A DNA stretch of 64,000 nt, from positions 176,398 to 240,397 of the forward strand of contig PXRE01000006.1 of NCBI GenBank assembly GCA_003021085.1. The letters are read 5' to 3'. Positions 1-9,141 of this stretch are shown piece by piece (the first letter of the stretch is position 1; each line of letters opens with the position of its first letter). A model generated the notes under the pieces. The model searched no databases, had not been told where the DNA came from, and saw only the letters and a list, made by a program, of their open reading frames with translations. The DNA is from Halobacteriales archaeon QS_1_68_20. GTDB taxonomy: Archaea; Halobacteriota; Halobacteria; Halobacteriales; PXRE01. Made by a program: the position numbers and the translations under genes.

Positions 1-598
1 TCTCGCGGGAGCGCTGGCTCAGCAGCCGTTGCTCCTCCTCGGAGAGGTCCGGCGTCTTCTCGGCCAGCCCTCGCGGCTCCAGGCGGGTCTCGACCTCCTC
101 TTCGGGCTCTTCCTCGACCGGTTCGGCCTCCTCGACCTCGGCCTCGGTCTCGCCCTCGACTTCGAGGTCGCCGACGTCGGCCTTGATCCGGGCCGCCAGC
201 GCGTTGCCGACGCCCTCGACCTCGGCCAGTTCCTCCTGATCGGCCGCACGGAGGTCCTCGACCGACCGGTAGCCGGCGTCCCGGAGCGCGTCGGCCTTGC
301 TGGCACCGACGCCGCTGATGTCCTCCAGGTCGCGGTCGTCTTCGGCTTCCTCCTCGGCCTCGTCGGCCTCGTCGTCGGCCTCTTCGACCTCGGCCTCGGC
401 GTCCTCGTCGACCTCGACGTCGTCGACGTCGGCCTTGATCCGGGCCGCCAGCGCGTTGCCGATGCCCTCGACCTCGGCCAGTTCCTCCTGGTCGGCCTCG
501 CGGATGGCCTCGACGGAGTCGAAGCCAGCGTCGCGCAGCGCGTCGGCCTTGCTGGCACCGACGCCGCCGATGTCTTCGATGTCGTCGATCTCTGCCAT
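1..598 (-). CDS. rpl32e: Ribosomal protein L32e, partial (C-terminus beyond window), with duplicated HhH N-domain
   Basis: Last visible gene of the spc ribosomal operon. ATG at 596-598, one base after the L6 stop; the frame stays open to the window edge, so about 199 N-terminal residues are seen. The part shown is the haloarchaeal N-terminal extension: two near-identical helix-hairpin-helix units at residues 6-60 and 92-145, each with GVGASKADALRDAG and GNALAARIKADV, joined and followed by acidic linkers. The L32e core begins near residue 172 (RGLAEKTPDL). L32e is a 50S protein; a single HhH extension is usual in haloarchaea, so the tandem copy is unusual. Confidence 0.9.
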   Translation of the reverse strand, partial: MAEIDDIEDIGGVGASKADALRDAGFDSVEAIREADQEELAEVEGIGNALAARIKADVDDVEVDEDAEAEVEEADDEADEAEEEAEDDRDLEDISGVGASKADALRDAGYRSVEDLRAADQEELAEVEGVGNALAARIKADVGDLEVEGETEAEVEEAEPVEEEPEEEVETRLEPRGLAEKTPDLSEEEQRLLSQRSRE

Positions 599-599
599 G

Positions 600-1136
600 C
601 TACGTCGCCTCCTTGCCAGGCTTCTCGGTGATGTACACCCCGTCCTGGAAGATGCGGGTGTCCTTGTCCTTCACGCGGGTCAACTGTTCGACGTCCGCGG
701 CGGTCTGCCCGACGGCGTCCTTGTCGGGGCCGCGGAGGACCAGTTCCTCCCCGTCGACCTCGACCTCGGTGTCGCCGTGGATGGGCGCACGTCGCGGCGC
801 GCGCTCGCCGAGGAAGTTCTCGATGACAACCTCGCCGCCCTCGACGTTCACCTGCATCGGGAAGTGCGAGTACAGGACCTGCATCCGGTACTCCCACCCC
901 TCGGTGACGCCGTGGATAATGTTCTGGACGTGGCTCTCGAAGGTGCCCATCGTCGCCGTCGTCTTGGCGTCCTCGTCGTCGCTCTCGATGACGACCTGGT
1001 CGTCTTCGACGTCGACGGACACGTCGGGGTACCAGAGGCGGCGCGTAACGCTGCCCTCGGGCCCCTCGACGGTCACCTCGAGGTGGTCCACCTCGGCGCT
1101 CACGTCGTCCGGAAGTTCGATTTCGATTCGTGCCAT
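600..1136 (-). CDS. rpl6: 50S ribosomal protein L6
   Basis: Large-subunit protein that binds 23S rRNA near the GTPase-associated region. The 178-residue product begins MARIEIELPDDV and contains the archaeal L6 signatures VEGPEGSVTRRLWYP and HVQNIIHGVTEGW, ending with a typical VYITEKPGKE tail. Length fits the archaeal family. It lies 2 bases after S8 and 1 base before L32e, so it is translated within the spc operon. The acidic composition is normal for a halophile. No damage is visible. Confidence 0.97.
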   Translation of the reverse strand: MARIEIELPDDVSAEVDHLEVTVEGPEGSVTRRLWYPDVSVDVEDDQVVIESDDEDAKTTATMGTFESHVQNIIHGVTEGWEYRMQVLYSHFPMQVNVEGGEVVIENFLGERAPRRAPIHGDTEVEVDGEELVLRGPDKDAVGQTAADVEQLTRVKDKDTRIFQDGVYITEKPGKEAT

Positions 1137-1138
1137 GG

Positions 1139-1531
1139 TTAGTACACGTACGCGATCACCTGGCCACCGACGCCCTCCTCGCGGGCCTCGTAGTGGCTCA
1201 TGATGCCGTGGCTCGTAGTCACGACGAGCGTGCCGTAGTCACGGGCGGGGAGGTACCGCTTCTCCCACTTCTCGAACCCGTTGGCCCCGACTGCGTGGCG
1301 GGGCTTGACCGAGCCACACTCGTTGATCGCGCCTTTCAGTTCGACCTCGAACTCGCCGGCCTTGCCGTCGTCGACGAACTCGAATCCGTCGATGTACCCT
1401 CGGTCGTAGAAGACCTCGAGTACGGAACCGACCAGGTTCGAGGCGGGCATTACGTCGTGCGTCAGGTGCCCGACACTCTCGGCGTTGTTCAACCCCGAGA
1501 GCGCGTTGCTGAGCGGGTCGTCTGCCGTCAT
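1139..1531 (-). CDS. rps8: 30S ribosomal protein S8
   Basis: Small-subunit protein that binds the central domain of 16S rRNA and helps platform assembly. The 130-residue product has the usual N-terminus (DPLSNALSGLNNAE) and the conserved C-terminal segment GTLVVTTSHGIMSHYEA. The start ATG at 1529-1531 lies 2 bases after the stop of the L5-S14 fusion, keeping the haloarchaeal order L5, S14, S8, L6, L32e. The gene looks intact. Confidence 0.97.
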   Translation of the reverse strand: MTADDPLSNALSGLNNAESVGHLTHDVMPASNLVGSVLEVFYDRGYIDGFEFVDDGKAGEFEVELKGAINECGSVKPRHAVGANGFEKWEKRYLPARDYGTLVVTTSHGIMSHYEAREEGVGGQVIAYVY

Positions 1532-1533
1532 GC

Positions 1534-2046
1534 TTACTCGTACTTCTTGAAGCCCATCTCACGGGCGACCTCGCGGAAGCACTGCCGGCACAGCCAGATG
1601 TCGTACTTGCCGACCAGACCCTGCTCGCGCTTGGAGACGCGGTAGCCGGGCCGCACCAGGTTGACCGTCACGTCCAGCCCGTAAATGCCGACGTTCGGGT
1701 CGTACTCCTGGCTGGGGAAGTCGGTGTGCTCCTCGATCCCGAAGCTGAAGTTGCCGGTGTCGTCGAACTGCTCGGCCGACAGCTCGACCAGCGGCAGCGC
1801 CGTCTCCAGGAACTCGTGGGCCTGGTCGTCCCGCAGGGTCACCTTCGCACCGATGGGTTCGCCCTGCCGGATGCCGAACTCCGGCTCCGTCGACTTGGCC
1901 TCCGTCCGGACCGGCTGCTGGCCCGTGACCTCCTGGAGGATCTCCTCGGCGTCCGCCAGCGGCTGACCGCCCTGACCGACGCCCATGTGGACGACGACCT
2001 TCTCGACGCGCGGTTCGCGCATCTCGTGGAACTCCGCTTCACTCAT
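1534..2046 (-). CDS. In-frame fusion of ribosomal protein L5 (N-terminal part) and S14 (C-terminal part)
   Basis: Residues 1-140 are haloarchaeal L5 (5S rRNA-binding 50S protein) up to [13 protein letters not shown]; residues 141-170 are the last 30 residues of S14 ([11 protein letters not shown] then CRQC and MGFKKYE). The last roughly 30-35 residues of L5, the intergenic bases and the first half of S14, including its first CxxC zinc half-site, are absent. The junction is near 1626, where the L5 and S14 coding sequences would share a short cgcga match. Length is 170 codons, close to a normal L5, so an automated annotation would miss it. S14 without its zinc knuckle should not work, so an assembly or sequencing deletion is the likely cause; a real deletion would need another S14 copy. 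Confidence 0.9.
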   Translation of the reverse strand: MSEAEFHEMREPRVEKVVVHMGVGQGGQPLADAEEILQEVTGQQPVRTEAKSTEPEFGIRQGEPIGAKVTLRDDQAHEFLETALPLVELSAEQFDDTGNFSFGIEEHTDFPSQEYDPNVGIYGLDVTVNLVRPGYRVSKREQGLVGKYDIWLCRQCFREVAREMGFKKYE

Positions 2047-2849
2047 CAGTCGTCACCTCCCTCGACGACCTCGTCGGCCGTATCGGCCGCCTCCGCGGCG
2101 TCTTCGGCGGCTTCCTCGACCGCGTCGGCGTCGATGAAGTTCTCGTCGATGACGACGACGTAGTCCTCGACCGTCTCGAAGCCGTCGCCCTCGACGGGTT
2201 CGCCGTCGGGGCCGACCGGCTCGACGATGACGTTGTTGTCGCCGGACCCGGGCGTGACCTGGATGGTCTCGATCCGGCCGATGTCGCCGGCGTGCTGCCC
2301 GGAGACCGCGGTCACCAGCGCGCCCTCCTCGTAGGTGAAGTGGGCGACGATGGAGCCGTCGTCGTTGCCGACGATCAGCGAGTCCCCGGTACCGTACTCG
2401 GCGGCCTCCTCGGCGGAGAGCAGCATGTTCGTCCCGTCGTGGAAGTTCAACTGGACATCGCCGCCGGGGACGTGGTGCTTGTCCTCGATCTTGTTCAGCT
2501 TCGATCCCGCGGCGTCCTCGTCGATGGACGACAGCGCCAGGCGGCCGCCCTCGTCGGGGAACACCCGGAAGTACTCGCCGCGCTCGGTGAACGCGACGAT
2601 GTCGAACATCCCGATCGGTCGGGTCTCGTCCGACACCGGGTCGCCGTTGACCAGGACCGTGTCCTGGTCGAGGGCGTAGCGGGCCTCCTTGCGGTCGTCG
2701 ACGTAGCCGAGCACGTCACGGAGCACGACCAGGAGCGGCACGCCCGCTTCACCGTGCGGGCCGGCGCCGGCCTTGACCGTGAACGTGTCCGTCTTGCGCT
2801 CGACCGGCCACGACTTCGGAACCGAGAGTCGTTTCTGGTGCTTCGTCAT
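2046..2849 (-). CDS. rps4e: 30S ribosomal protein S4e
   Basis: Archaeal/eukaryotic small-subunit protein. The 267-residue product starts [15 protein letters not shown], has the S4-like RNA-binding segment ([17 protein letters not shown]) near residues 46-65 and a KOW-type segment ([12 protein letters not shown]) near residue 185. An alanine/acidic C-terminal tail of about 25 residues ([14 protein letters not shown]) extends it beyond the usual 235-245 residues. The start overlaps the L24 stop by four bases (ATGA) and the stop overlaps the next start by one base, which indicates coupled translation. Confidence 0.96.
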   Translation of the reverse strand: MTKHQKRLSVPKSWPVERKTDTFTVKAGAGPHGEAGVPLLVVLRDVLGYVDDRKEARYALDQDTVLVNGDPVSDETRPIGMFDIVAFTERGEYFRVFPDEGGRLALSSIDEDAAGSKLNKIEDKHHVPGGDVQLNFHDGTNMLLSAEEAAEYGTGDSLIVGNDDGSIVAHFTYEEGALVTAVSGQHAGDIGRIETIQVTPGSGDNNVIVEPVGPDGEPVEGDGFETVEDYVVVIDENFIDADAVEEAAEDAAEAADTADEVVEGGDD

Positions 2850-3199
2850 GATTCACCCTCCAGTCGTTCCTGCCGTCGGTCGTCCGACAGGTCCAGGTCC
2901 GTCACGCGCAGGTTGCTCGCGTCCAGCGGACGCGGCACCTCCTCGCCGTCGGCCGCCTCGAGGGTGACGTCCTCGACGTGGACGACGGCGTCCCTGAGGT
3001 CGACGTTCACGACTTCCGCCTCTTCGCCGGCGAAGTCGCCGCGCATCACCTCGACGGTGTCGCCCTCGTTGACGCGAACGCGACGCTGCTCGTACTCCTC
3101 CCGGAGGTCCTCCGAGAGCGTCGCCCGGACCTGCTCGTGACGCTCGTGGAGGGGCGCCGTCTCCTGGCTCGTTCGCTGTTTGTGTGGTTGCTTGCTCAT
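2846..3199 (-). CDS. rpl24: 50S ribosomal protein L24
   Basis: Large-subunit assembly protein. The 117-residue product starts [20 protein letters not shown] and contains the KOW motif [20 protein letters not shown] at about residues 49-68, followed by the archaeal strand [15 protein letters not shown]. The C-terminal tail is acidic. It sits 1 base after L14 and overlaps S4e by 4 bases. Length and order match other haloarchaeal spc operons. Confidence 0.96.
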   Translation of the reverse strand: MSKQPHKQRTSQETAPLHERHEQVRATLSEDLREEYEQRRVRVNEGDTVEVMRGDFAGEEAEVVNVDLRDAVVHVEDVTLEAADGEEVPRPLDASNLRVTDLDLSDDRRQERLEGES

Positions 3200-3200
3200 G

Positions 3201-3599
3201 TTATACGATCATCGTTGCCGTACTCGCGACGCTTCCGAACCGCTCGGCGACCTCCCGCGCGATGGGACCCTTGATCTCGGTCCCGCGGGGTTCGCCCACG
3301 TCGTCGATGATGACGGCGGCGTTGTCCTCGAACTTCACCCGCGTGCCGTCCGGGCGACGGATGGGCTTGCGCTGCCGGACGATGACTGCCTCCAGGATCT
3401 GGCGGCGCATCTCCGGGGTGCCCTTCGTGACCGAGACGGTCACCTTGTCGCCCAGGCCGGCCTTCGGGTGACGGTTCACCGTCCCCGAGTAGCCGGAGAC
3501 GCTGACGATCTTGAGTTCACGCGCGCCGGTGTTGTCGGCACACGTGATGATCGAACCCTTCTCGAGGCCCTGCGTGACGTCGGCGCCGAGCGCCTCCAT
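3201..3599 (-). CDS. rpl14: 50S ribosomal protein L14
   Basis: 23S rRNA-binding protein at the subunit interface. The 132-residue product has the L14 signature [17 protein letters not shown] near residue 18 and [13 protein letters not shown] near residue 88. The ATG at 3597-3599 overlaps the S17 stop by one base (TGATG); a GTG one codon upstream at 3602 would extend by one residue, but the ATG gives the usual length of 132 residues. Intact. Confidence 0.96.
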   Translation of the reverse strand: MEALGADVTQGLEKGSIITCADNTGARELKIVSVSGYSGTVNRHPKAGLGDKVTVSVTKGTPEMRRQILEAVIVRQRKPIRRPDGTRVKFEDNAAVIIDDVGEPRGTEIKGPIAREVAERFGSVASTATMIV

Positions 3600-3925
3600 C
3601 ACTCGTCACCTCCGTGTTTCTCGACCACGACGTGGCTCTTCGTCTTCGAGAGCGGTCGGGTCTCTGCGATGCTCACCGTGTCGCCTTCGTCCAACTGTAG
3701 ACAGGGGGGCGCGTGCGCCGGGATCCGGCTGCGCCGCTTCATGAACCTGTCGTACTTCGGCACGTGTACGTCGTACTCCCGCTCGACGATCACGGTCTTG
3801 TCCATGTCCGTGGAGGCCACCTCGCCGACCAGCGTCTGCCCGCGCACGGAAAGGCTTCCGTGGAACGGACAGTTCCGGTCGTCGCAGGTGGGCTCCGGTT
3901 CCGGTACGTTGAGTCCTATCGCCAT
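3599..3925 (-). CDS. rps17: 30S ribosomal protein S17
   Basis: Primary 16S rRNA-binding protein. The 108-residue product shows the archaeal N-terminal extension with a Cys pair ([10 protein letters not shown]) followed by the S17 core ([18 protein letters not shown]) and the conserved [15 protein letters not shown]. The start lies 10 bases inside the end of the Rnp1 gene, so the two are translationally linked. Length is normal for archaea. Confidence 0.96.
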   Translation of the reverse strand: MAIGLNVPEPEPTCDDRNCPFHGSLSVRGQTLVGEVASTDMDKTVIVEREYDVHVPKYDRFMKRRSRIPAHAPPCLQLDEGDTVSIAETRPLSKTKSHVVVEKHGGDE

Positions 3926-4362
3926 TTCGAACTACCTCCAGTTTCGGTGCGTCGGGCGGGTCGTGAGAGCAGTCGCGCCCCATCCACCGTAACGTAGGCC
4001 ACGCCCTCGCAGGCGCCAGACTGACCGGCCCCGACCGGCGGGGACGACTCCCCGCCGACCGCCTGGCCGGCAGTTTCCGACGACCGTTTGGACGCGGTCC
4101 CCGACCCCTCGCGGCCCGCCTCCTGGCGGGGTCCCTCTGTGGGACGGTCGGCGGCTTCATCTGTGAGCGTAAACTGGAACGTCGTGCCCGGCTTCGGCAC
4201 CGTCCGCACCCGAGACTCCTCGCCCCGTACGTCGAGGGTGCGAGTCGTCTCCCGGACGACGCGGCCGTCGATCCCGACGAGGTCGGGGGTGGCCGCATCG
4301 ACGACCTCCACCCGGAGGCCGACGAGTTCGTGTCGCGGGAGCGTCTCGGGCGTCAGCGGCAT
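3916..4362 (-). CDS. rnp1: Ribonuclease P protein component 1 (Rnp1/Rpp29)
   Basis: Protein subunit of RNase P, which trims the 5' leader of pre-tRNA. The 148-residue product starts [18 protein letters not shown] and shows the Sm-like barrel typical of Rpp29: [19 protein letters not shown], then [12 protein letters not shown] near residue 60. The C-terminal half (from about residue 73) is an unconserved insert-rich stretch before [16 protein letters not shown], which closes the barrel. The ATG at 4360-4362 overlaps the L29 stop by one base. Placement between L29 and S17 is the standard archaeal position. Confidence 0.93.
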   Translation of the reverse strand: MPLTPETLPRHELVGLRVEVVDAATPDLVGIDGRVVRETTRTLDVRGEESRVRTVPKPGTTFQFTLTDEAADRPTEGPRQEAGREGSGTASKRSSETAGQAVGGESSPPVGAGQSGACEGVAYVTVDGARLLSRPARRTETGGSSKWR

Positions 4363-4571
4363 TATTCCTCCAGGTCGCCTTCCTCTCGGCGAATCGTCTT
4401 CAGGCGGGCGATGGTCCGCCGCAGTTCCTTGATCCGGCCGGGGTTGTCCGGCTGACCACCCGCGGCCTGCACCGCCCGCTCGTTGAGCAGTTCCGTCTCC
4501 AGGTCTTCCAGTTCGGCCTCCCGCTCGGCCGGCGTCATGTCGCGGATCTCGTCGGGCCGCAGGATCGCCAT
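4362..4571 (-). CDS. rpl29: 50S ribosomal protein L29
   Basis: Small helical protein near the polypeptide exit tunnel. The 69-residue product begins [20 protein letters not shown] and carries the family motif [15 protein letters not shown] at residues 47-61. It overlaps the S3 stop by one base and the Rnp1 start by one base. Length and helical-hairpin composition match archaeal L29. Confidence 0.96.
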   Translation of the reverse strand: MAILRPDEIRDMTPAEREAELEDLETELLNERAVQAAGGQPDNPGRIKELRRTIARLKTIRREEGDLEE

Positions 4572-5482
4572 CAGTCGGACACCTCCTCGTCGTCGGCGTC
4601 CTCCATCTCGTCGAGGAGTTCCTCGGCCTCGGCCTCGGTCTCCTCGTCGAGGTCTTCCTCGACCGCCTCTTCTTCGGCCGGCGCTTCCTCGACGGCCTCC
4701 TCGTCGACGGCGGCCTCGATCTCGTCGAGTTCCTCGGCGACCTCGTCCTCACCGCCGGGGACGTCGACGTCGTCGAACTCTTCGGGTTCGTCGGCCGCAC
4801 CTTCGCCGGTCTCGACGGGTTCGTCGAGCAGTTCCTCGACGCCCTCGTCCTCGACGACGTCCTCGGGGGCGAACCCGGAGGTGTCCACGCCCTCGCGGAC
4901 CTGGAAGTCGTCGGGGAGGTCGGCGTCCGGCGGGATGATCTTGACCGTGACGCCGATGGTCCCGAGCTTCATGACGGCGACGCCCTGGCCCTCGTCGACG
5001 ATCTCCTCGGCGGGTTCGCCGTTGTGCTTGATGTACCCGCGGTTGAACTTCTCCACGCGCGAGCGGGCGCCCGTGACCTTCCCGGAGAGGACGATCTCGG
5101 CGCCCAGCGCGCCGGCGTCCATGATCCGGTCGATGGTGGTGTGGCCGGCCTTCCGGAAGTACCAGCCGCGTTCGAGGGCGTTCGCCAGGCGGTCGGCGAC
5201 GATCCGGGCGTTCAGGTCCGGCTCGTCGACCTCCTGGACGTCGATCTGGGGGTCCTCGAGGTCGAACCGCTGTTCGAGTTGGGTGGTGATCTCCCGGATG
5301 TTCTGGCCACCCTTGCCGATGACCATCCCGGGCTTCTCGGCTTCGAGGACGATCTGGGTCCCCATCGGGGTCTTGGCGACCTCCATGCCGCCGTAGCCCG
5401 CGCGGCCCAGTTCCTCCGCGAAGAACTCGTCGATCTGGCTACGCTGGAGTCCCTGGTCGATGAACTGCTGTTCGTCGGCCAT
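4571..5482 (-). CDS. rps3: 30S ribosomal protein S3
   Basis: Small-subunit protein at the mRNA entry channel. The N-terminal KH domain is clear ([20 protein letters not shown] near residue 50), followed by the S3 C-domain with [17 protein letters not shown] and [14 protein letters not shown]. Residues from about 205 to 303 form a long Glu/Asp/Ala tail, which is usual in haloarchaeal S3 and makes the protein 303 residues instead of about 210. The start overlaps the L22 stop by one base. Confidence 0.96.
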   Translation of the reverse strand: MADEQQFIDQGLQRSQIDEFFAEELGRAGYGGMEVAKTPMGTQIVLEAEKPGMVIGKGGQNIREITTQLEQRFDLEDPQIDVQEVDEPDLNARIVADRLANALERGWYFRKAGHTTIDRIMDAGALGAEIVLSGKVTGARSRVEKFNRGYIKHNGEPAEEIVDEGQGVAVMKLGTIGVTVKIIPPDADLPDDFQVREGVDTSGFAPEDVVEDEGVEELLDEPVETGEGAADEPEEFDDVDVPGGEDEVAEELDEIEAAVDEEAVEEAPAEEEAVEEDLDEETEAEAEELLDEMEDADDEEVSD

Positions 5483-5952
5483 CAGTCCTCACCCTCCTCG
5501 GGCTCTTCGAGCACCAGTTCGACGTCGACCTGTGGAGTGTTCCACGGGTCGGCGCGACCGAACGCCCGCGGCTTCCGGCCGGGGGACTCCCCGACCTTGT
5601 GGGCGGCGACGTGGGCGATCTCCATCGACTCGCCGTCGAAGCCCTGGTGGTCGGCGTTGTTGACCGCGTTCTCGAGCAGGTCCAGGAAGGCGTCGCTGGC
5701 CTTCTCGGGGTACCGGCCCGCGTCCCAGCCGTCGACGTCGGATCGGTGGCCGACGCCGCTGTTGTGGGACTTGAACGGGACCGACCGCTCGCCGGCCTTC
5801 ACGGCCTCCAGGTACTCGACGGCCTCGCCGGCCGTCTTGCCCTTGATCTCGCGGGCGATCTCCTTGCTGTGCTTGTGGCTCATGTGTCGCTCCCGGAGCA
5901 TCGCCTTCGCGGTCGAGTCCGGGTCGGCGTCCACGCTGTAGTTGATTCCCAT
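5482..5952 (-). CDS. rpl22: 50S ribosomal protein L22
   Basis: Lines the peptide exit tunnel. The 156-residue product starts [18 protein letters not shown] and contains the archaeal L22 motifs [19 protein letters not shown] and the C-terminal hairpin region [17 protein letters not shown]. The ATG is 9 bases after the S19 stop and the stop is fused to the S3 start. Intact and of normal length. Confidence 0.96.
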   Translation of the reverse strand: MGINYSVDADPDSTAKAMLRERHMSHKHSKEIAREIKGKTAGEAVEYLEAVKAGERSVPFKSHNSGVGHRSDVDGWDAGRYPEKASDAFLDLLENAVNNADHQGFDGESMEIAHVAAHKVGESPGRKPRAFGRADPWNTPQVDVELVLEEPEEGED

Positions 5953-5961
5953 CCTTGCACC

Positions 5962-6384
5962 TCACTTCAGGGGGACGAACTTCGACGAGCGCGTGGCGCC
6001 GATGCCTGCCTGTCCGTGCTCGACCTCCTTGCGGGTGAGCTGGAACTCGCCGAGGTAGTGGCCGATCATCTCCGGCTCGACCTCGACGCGCTCGAAGCTC
6101 TGGCCGGTGTACACCTCGAAGGTCAGGCCGACCATCTCCGGCAGCACCGGCATGTCGCGCAGGTGCGTCCGGAGCGGGTCGTTGGCCGTCTCCTCGGCCT
6201 CGGCCTCGCGGGCGTCCTCCAGCAGCTTCTGCTTCTGGACGGACAGGCCGCGCTCGATACTTCGCCGCTGGCGTGCGGGCAGCAGTTCCGCGACCTCCTC
6301 GACGCTCATGTCCTGCAACTCCTCGAGCGTGTGGCCGCGGTAGGTGAACTCGCCCTCGCGGCCGGTCTGGTAGTCAGTACTCAT
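5962..6384 (-). CDS. rps19: 30S ribosomal protein S19
   Basis: Small-subunit head protein that contacts L5 across the subunit bridge. The 140-residue product starts [20 protein letters not shown] and holds the conserved [19 protein letters not shown] and [19 protein letters not shown], ending [14 protein letters not shown]. It overlaps the L2 stop by 4 bases. No anomaly seen. Confidence 0.96.
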   Translation of the reverse strand: MSTDYQTGREGEFTYRGHTLEELQDMSVEEVAELLPARQRRSIERGLSVQKQKLLEDAREAEAEETANDPLRTHLRDMPVLPEMVGLTFEVYTGQSFERVEVEPEMIGHYLGEFQLTRKEVEHGQAGIGATRSSKFVPLK

Positions 6385-7109
6385 TTGTCGCTCCCACTCC
6401 CTTTGCCGGTTCGTCGCGAGGAGATGTCACCCACCTTCCGGCCCGGCGGCGCGTTCTTCGACACGCTCTTGGGCCGGCCGGGGTGCTGGCGGCCACCACC
6501 ACCGAACGGGTGGTCGACCGCGTTCATCGCCACGCCACGGACCCGCGGCCAGACGGTGCCGCGGCCCTTCACATTGTGGTACTTGTTGCCGGCCTTGACG
6601 AACGGCTTCTCCGTCCGTCCGCCGCCGGCGACCACGCCGATGGTGGCCCGACACTGCGGGTCCATGCGCTTGATCTCACCGCTCGGCAACTGGACGACCG
6701 CGGCGTCCCGGTCGTGGGTGATCAGCGTGGCGCTGACACCCGACGCGCGGGCGTACTTGCCGCCGTCGCCCGGCTGGGCCTCGACGTTGCACACCGGCAC
6801 GCCCTCCGGGATCTCCGCCAGCGGGAGGGTGTTGCCGGGTTCGATGGCCGCCGAGATGCCGACCTGCAGGTCTTCGCCGACGGCGACGCCCTCTGCGGCC
6901 AGCACCAGGCGGCGCTCGCCGTCCTCGAACTCGACGGCCGCGATGGGCGCCGAGCGAGCGGGGTCGTGTTCGACATCGACCACCGTGCCGGTGACGACGT
7001 CGCTGTCCTCGACGCTGCGGTGCTTCTTGTCCGACTTGTAGCGGTGCGACGGCGCCCGAAAGGGCGATCCGCCGCGGCCGCGTCGTTGTCCGCGGATTCT
7101 GCGTCCCAT
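6381..7109 (-). CDS. rpl2: 50S ribosomal protein L2
   Basis: Core protein of the peptidyl-transferase region. The 242-residue product opens [20 protein letters not shown] and shows the classic C-terminal signature [20 protein letters not shown] with the conserved histidine essential for peptidyl transfer. [20 protein letters not shown] marks the SH3-like domain. It follows L23 with a 2-base gap and overlaps S19 by 4 bases. Confidence 0.97.
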   Translation of the reverse strand: MGRRIRGQRRGRGGSPFRAPSHRYKSDKKHRSVEDSDVVTGTVVDVEHDPARSAPIAAVEFEDGERRLVLAAEGVAVGEDLQVGISAAIEPGNTLPLAEIPEGVPVCNVEAQPGDGGKYARASGVSATLITHDRDAAVVQLPSGEIKRMDPQCRATIGVVAGGGRTEKPFVKAGNKYHNVKGRGTVWPRVRGVAMNAVDHPFGGGGRQHPGRPKSVSKNAPPGRKVGDISSRRTGKGSGSDK

Positions 7110-7111
7110 GG

Positions 7112-7366
7112 TTAGAACACCCCGATCCTGGAGGCGACTTCCTGGGCGTCGTCGTCCTCGCTGAGCGTGACGATGGCCTTCTTCTCGCCGTCCATCGTGA
7201 CCATCGTGTTCACGTCCTCGACGGTCACCTCGAACTGCCCTTCGACCGCCTCGGTGATCTCGGGCTTGCTCGCGTCGGTGGCGACGACGAACTGGAGCTT
7301 GTTCTCGAAGTCCATGTCGTTCATCGCCTTCTCGGTCACGATGGGGTAGTCGACGACGTCCCTCAT
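7112..7366 (-). CDS. rpl23: 50S ribosomal protein L23
   Basis: Exit-tunnel rim protein that docks SRP and chaperones. The 84-residue product has the family features DYPIVTEKAMNDMDFENKLQFVV and VEDVNTMVTMDGEKKAIVTL. It overlaps the L4 stop by 4 bases. Length is typical of archaeal L23, which lacks the bacterial loop extension. Confidence 0.96.
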   Translation of the reverse strand: MRDVVDYPIVTEKAMNDMDFENKLQFVVATDASKPEITEAVEGQFEVTVEDVNTMVTMDGEKKAIVTLSEDDDAQEVASRIGVF

Positions 7367-8115
7367 CGCTCGGCCACCTCCTCGACGGCGCTCTCGGTCC
7401 AGACCGTCAGCCGGCCCGGCTGTGCGCCGGGCGCGAGGTCCTCGGCGCTGACGTTGGCTGCCGTGGCGACGTCGGCCCCCGCCAGGTTGCGCGCGGCCTT
7501 CGACGGCCCCGCCTCGCTGGAGGTGACGAAGAGGATCGACGACGGCTCCCGGTACTTGCGACCGCGGGTCGTCCCGCGGCCGGCACGCACCGAGCGGCCC
7601 TCGTCGGCCCGCTCGACGTCGGCGTGGACGCCGACTTCTTCGAGGAACGCGACGACCTCCTTCGTCTTCACGAGGTCCTCGAACTCGTCGCTCACCACGA
7701 GCGGCAGGTCGAGGTCCTCGTCGACCTCGTGGCCGCGCTCGGCCACCAGGTCGGCGTCGGTCGTCGCCGCGACGGCACTCCGGACCGCCAGTTTTCGTTC
7801 CTTGTCGTTGAGGTCCTTCGTTCGGTCCTTCTCGGACTTCGGCGGGTGGGCGCGGCGGCCCTTGACCGTGTGCGGGACGCGACGGCCCCGGTTGTTCGCG
7901 CGCGGTACGTGGGCCATGCCCCGACCCGAACCGGGCGACTCCGCAGAGGTGCGGAGGCCGGCGTAGGGGTCGGCGCCGTGGTCCTGCGTTCGGTTGGCCT
8001 GGGCGGCGAGGACGGCTCGCTTGACGAGGTCCGGCCGGTGTGGCGTCTCGAAGACGTCCGGCAGGTCCAGGTCGTCAGCGTCCTCTCCGTCCAGGTCTCT
8101 GACTGTCGCTTTCAT
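7363..8115 (-). CDS. rpl4: 50S ribosomal protein L4
   Basis: Tunnel constriction protein. The start MKATVRDLDGEDADDLDLP uses ATG at 8113-8115, giving 250 residues and the typical four-base ATGA overlap with L3; a longer frame upstream is only a shadow of L3. Conserved elements include GRGMAHVPRANNRGRRVPHTV near residue 70 and RGTTRGRKYREPSSILFVTS near residue 190, the exposed loop and the globular domain. Intact. Confidence 0.96.
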   Translation of the reverse strand: MKATVRDLDGEDADDLDLPDVFETPHRPDLVKRAVLAAQANRTQDHGADPYAGLRTSAESPGSGRGMAHVPRANNRGRRVPHTVKGRRAHPPKSEKDRTKDLNDKERKLAVRSAVAATTDADLVAERGHEVDEDLDLPLVVSDEFEDLVKTKEVVAFLEEVGVHADVERADEGRSVRAGRGTTRGRKYREPSSILFVTSSEAGPSKAARNLAGADVATAANVSAEDLAPGAQPGRLTVWTESAVEEVAER

Positions 8116-9134
8116 TGTCCCTGGTTGGATGTGGTGCTCACGAGCCGCACCTCGGGGTCGAGACGCGGCTGGTCGTTCGGCCGGACGGCCGGGCGCATCC
8201 GCACGAGGCGCTTCTCCGGTCCGGGCACCGAGCCCTTCACCAGCACGTACGGTCCGGCGACCTCGCCGTAGTTGACGAAGCCGCCGTCGACGTTGACGTC
8301 GTCGGCGTCCTCTCCGTCGCCCAGCCCGACTAGGCGCTTGTTCAGTTCGGTCCGCTGGTGGTAGCCGGTCTGGCCCTGCTGGGGCACCGTGGAACGAACC
8401 CGCGAGGGGTTCCACGGCCCCAGGTTGCCGATCCGGCGACGCCATCCCTGGCGCTTGTGTTTGCCCTTGCGCTTCTGGACGCCCCAGCGCTTGACCGGAC
8501 CCTGGGTGCCCTTGCCCTTCGTGACGCCCGCGACGTCGGCGTACTCGCCCGCGCGGAACACGTCCGTCGCGGTGTGTTCGCCGCCGTCCTCGAGCAGGTC
8601 GAGGGCGTAGTCGACGCGGGCATCAAGGTCGTCACCGCCGACCCGGGTCTCCATCACGTCGGGCGCTTTCTTCGGCACCGACGGCACCTCGTCCGGCACG
8701 GTGTGGGTCACCAGCCGGAGGTCGGCGACGTCGCCGGCGTCGACGAGTTCGCGCAACTCGTCGGCGTCGCCGGCCCCGTCCTCGGGCACGTCGAGCACCC
8801 GGTCCAGGTCGGGGTGGGCATCGTCCGTCCACACTTCAGTCAGCGGTCGCTTGCCGTACGGCGTCTCCTCGTAGGCTCGCAGGGCGACCCCGCGCATCGG
8901 CGGCGCCTCGAGGACGGTGACGGGGACCGTCTCCTCCATCCCCTCGCGGGGGGAGTCCGCCTCGTCGTTGATCATCACGACGTGGGTCATCCCGGCCTTG
9001 TAGCCGGCGAACCCCTGGAGCTGCGGCTGTCCGTCGTCGTCCGGCCACGAGCGGAAGCGCGGCACCTCCGAATTGGCGCGCTTGCGCGGGCCGAACCCCA
9101 ACGAGCCTTTTCGTGGTCTGCTTGGTTGTGGCAT
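8112..9134 (-). CDS. rpl3: 50S ribosomal protein L3
   Basis: One of the first assembly proteins of the large subunit, reaching towards the peptidyl-transferase centre. The 340-residue product begins MPQPSRPRKGSLGFGPRKRA and contains AGYKAGMTHVVMINDEADSP and the long-loop region VKRWGVQKRKGKHKRQGWRR and VPQQGQTGYHQRTELNKRL typical of the archaeal/eukaryotic L3. It is 7 bases downstream of the SPOUT methyltransferase gene, which starts the transcript. Confidence 0.97.
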   Translation of the reverse strand: MPQPSRPRKGSLGFGPRKRANSEVPRFRSWPDDDGQPQLQGFAGYKAGMTHVVMINDEADSPREGMEETVPVTVLEAPPMRGVALRAYEETPYGKRPLTEVWTDDAHPDLDRVLDVPEDGAGDADELRELVDAGDVADLRLVTHTVPDEVPSVPKKAPDVMETRVGGDDLDARVDYALDLLEDGGEHTATDVFRAGEYADVAGVTKGKGTQGPVKRWGVQKRKGKHKRQGWRRRIGNLGPWNPSRVRSTVPQQGQTGYHQRTELNKRLVGLGDGEDADDVNVDGGFVNYGEVAGPYVLVKGSVPGPEKRLVRMRPAVRPNDQPRLDPEVRLVSTTSNQGQ

Positions 9135-9141
9135 TTCCGTC

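Noticed and set aside
19..897. Long Arg-rich frames over the ribosomal genes on both strands
   Set aside because: They are antisense or off-frame shadows of L32e, L6 and other ribosomal genes: strongly Arg/Pro/Ser-rich and without family motifs.
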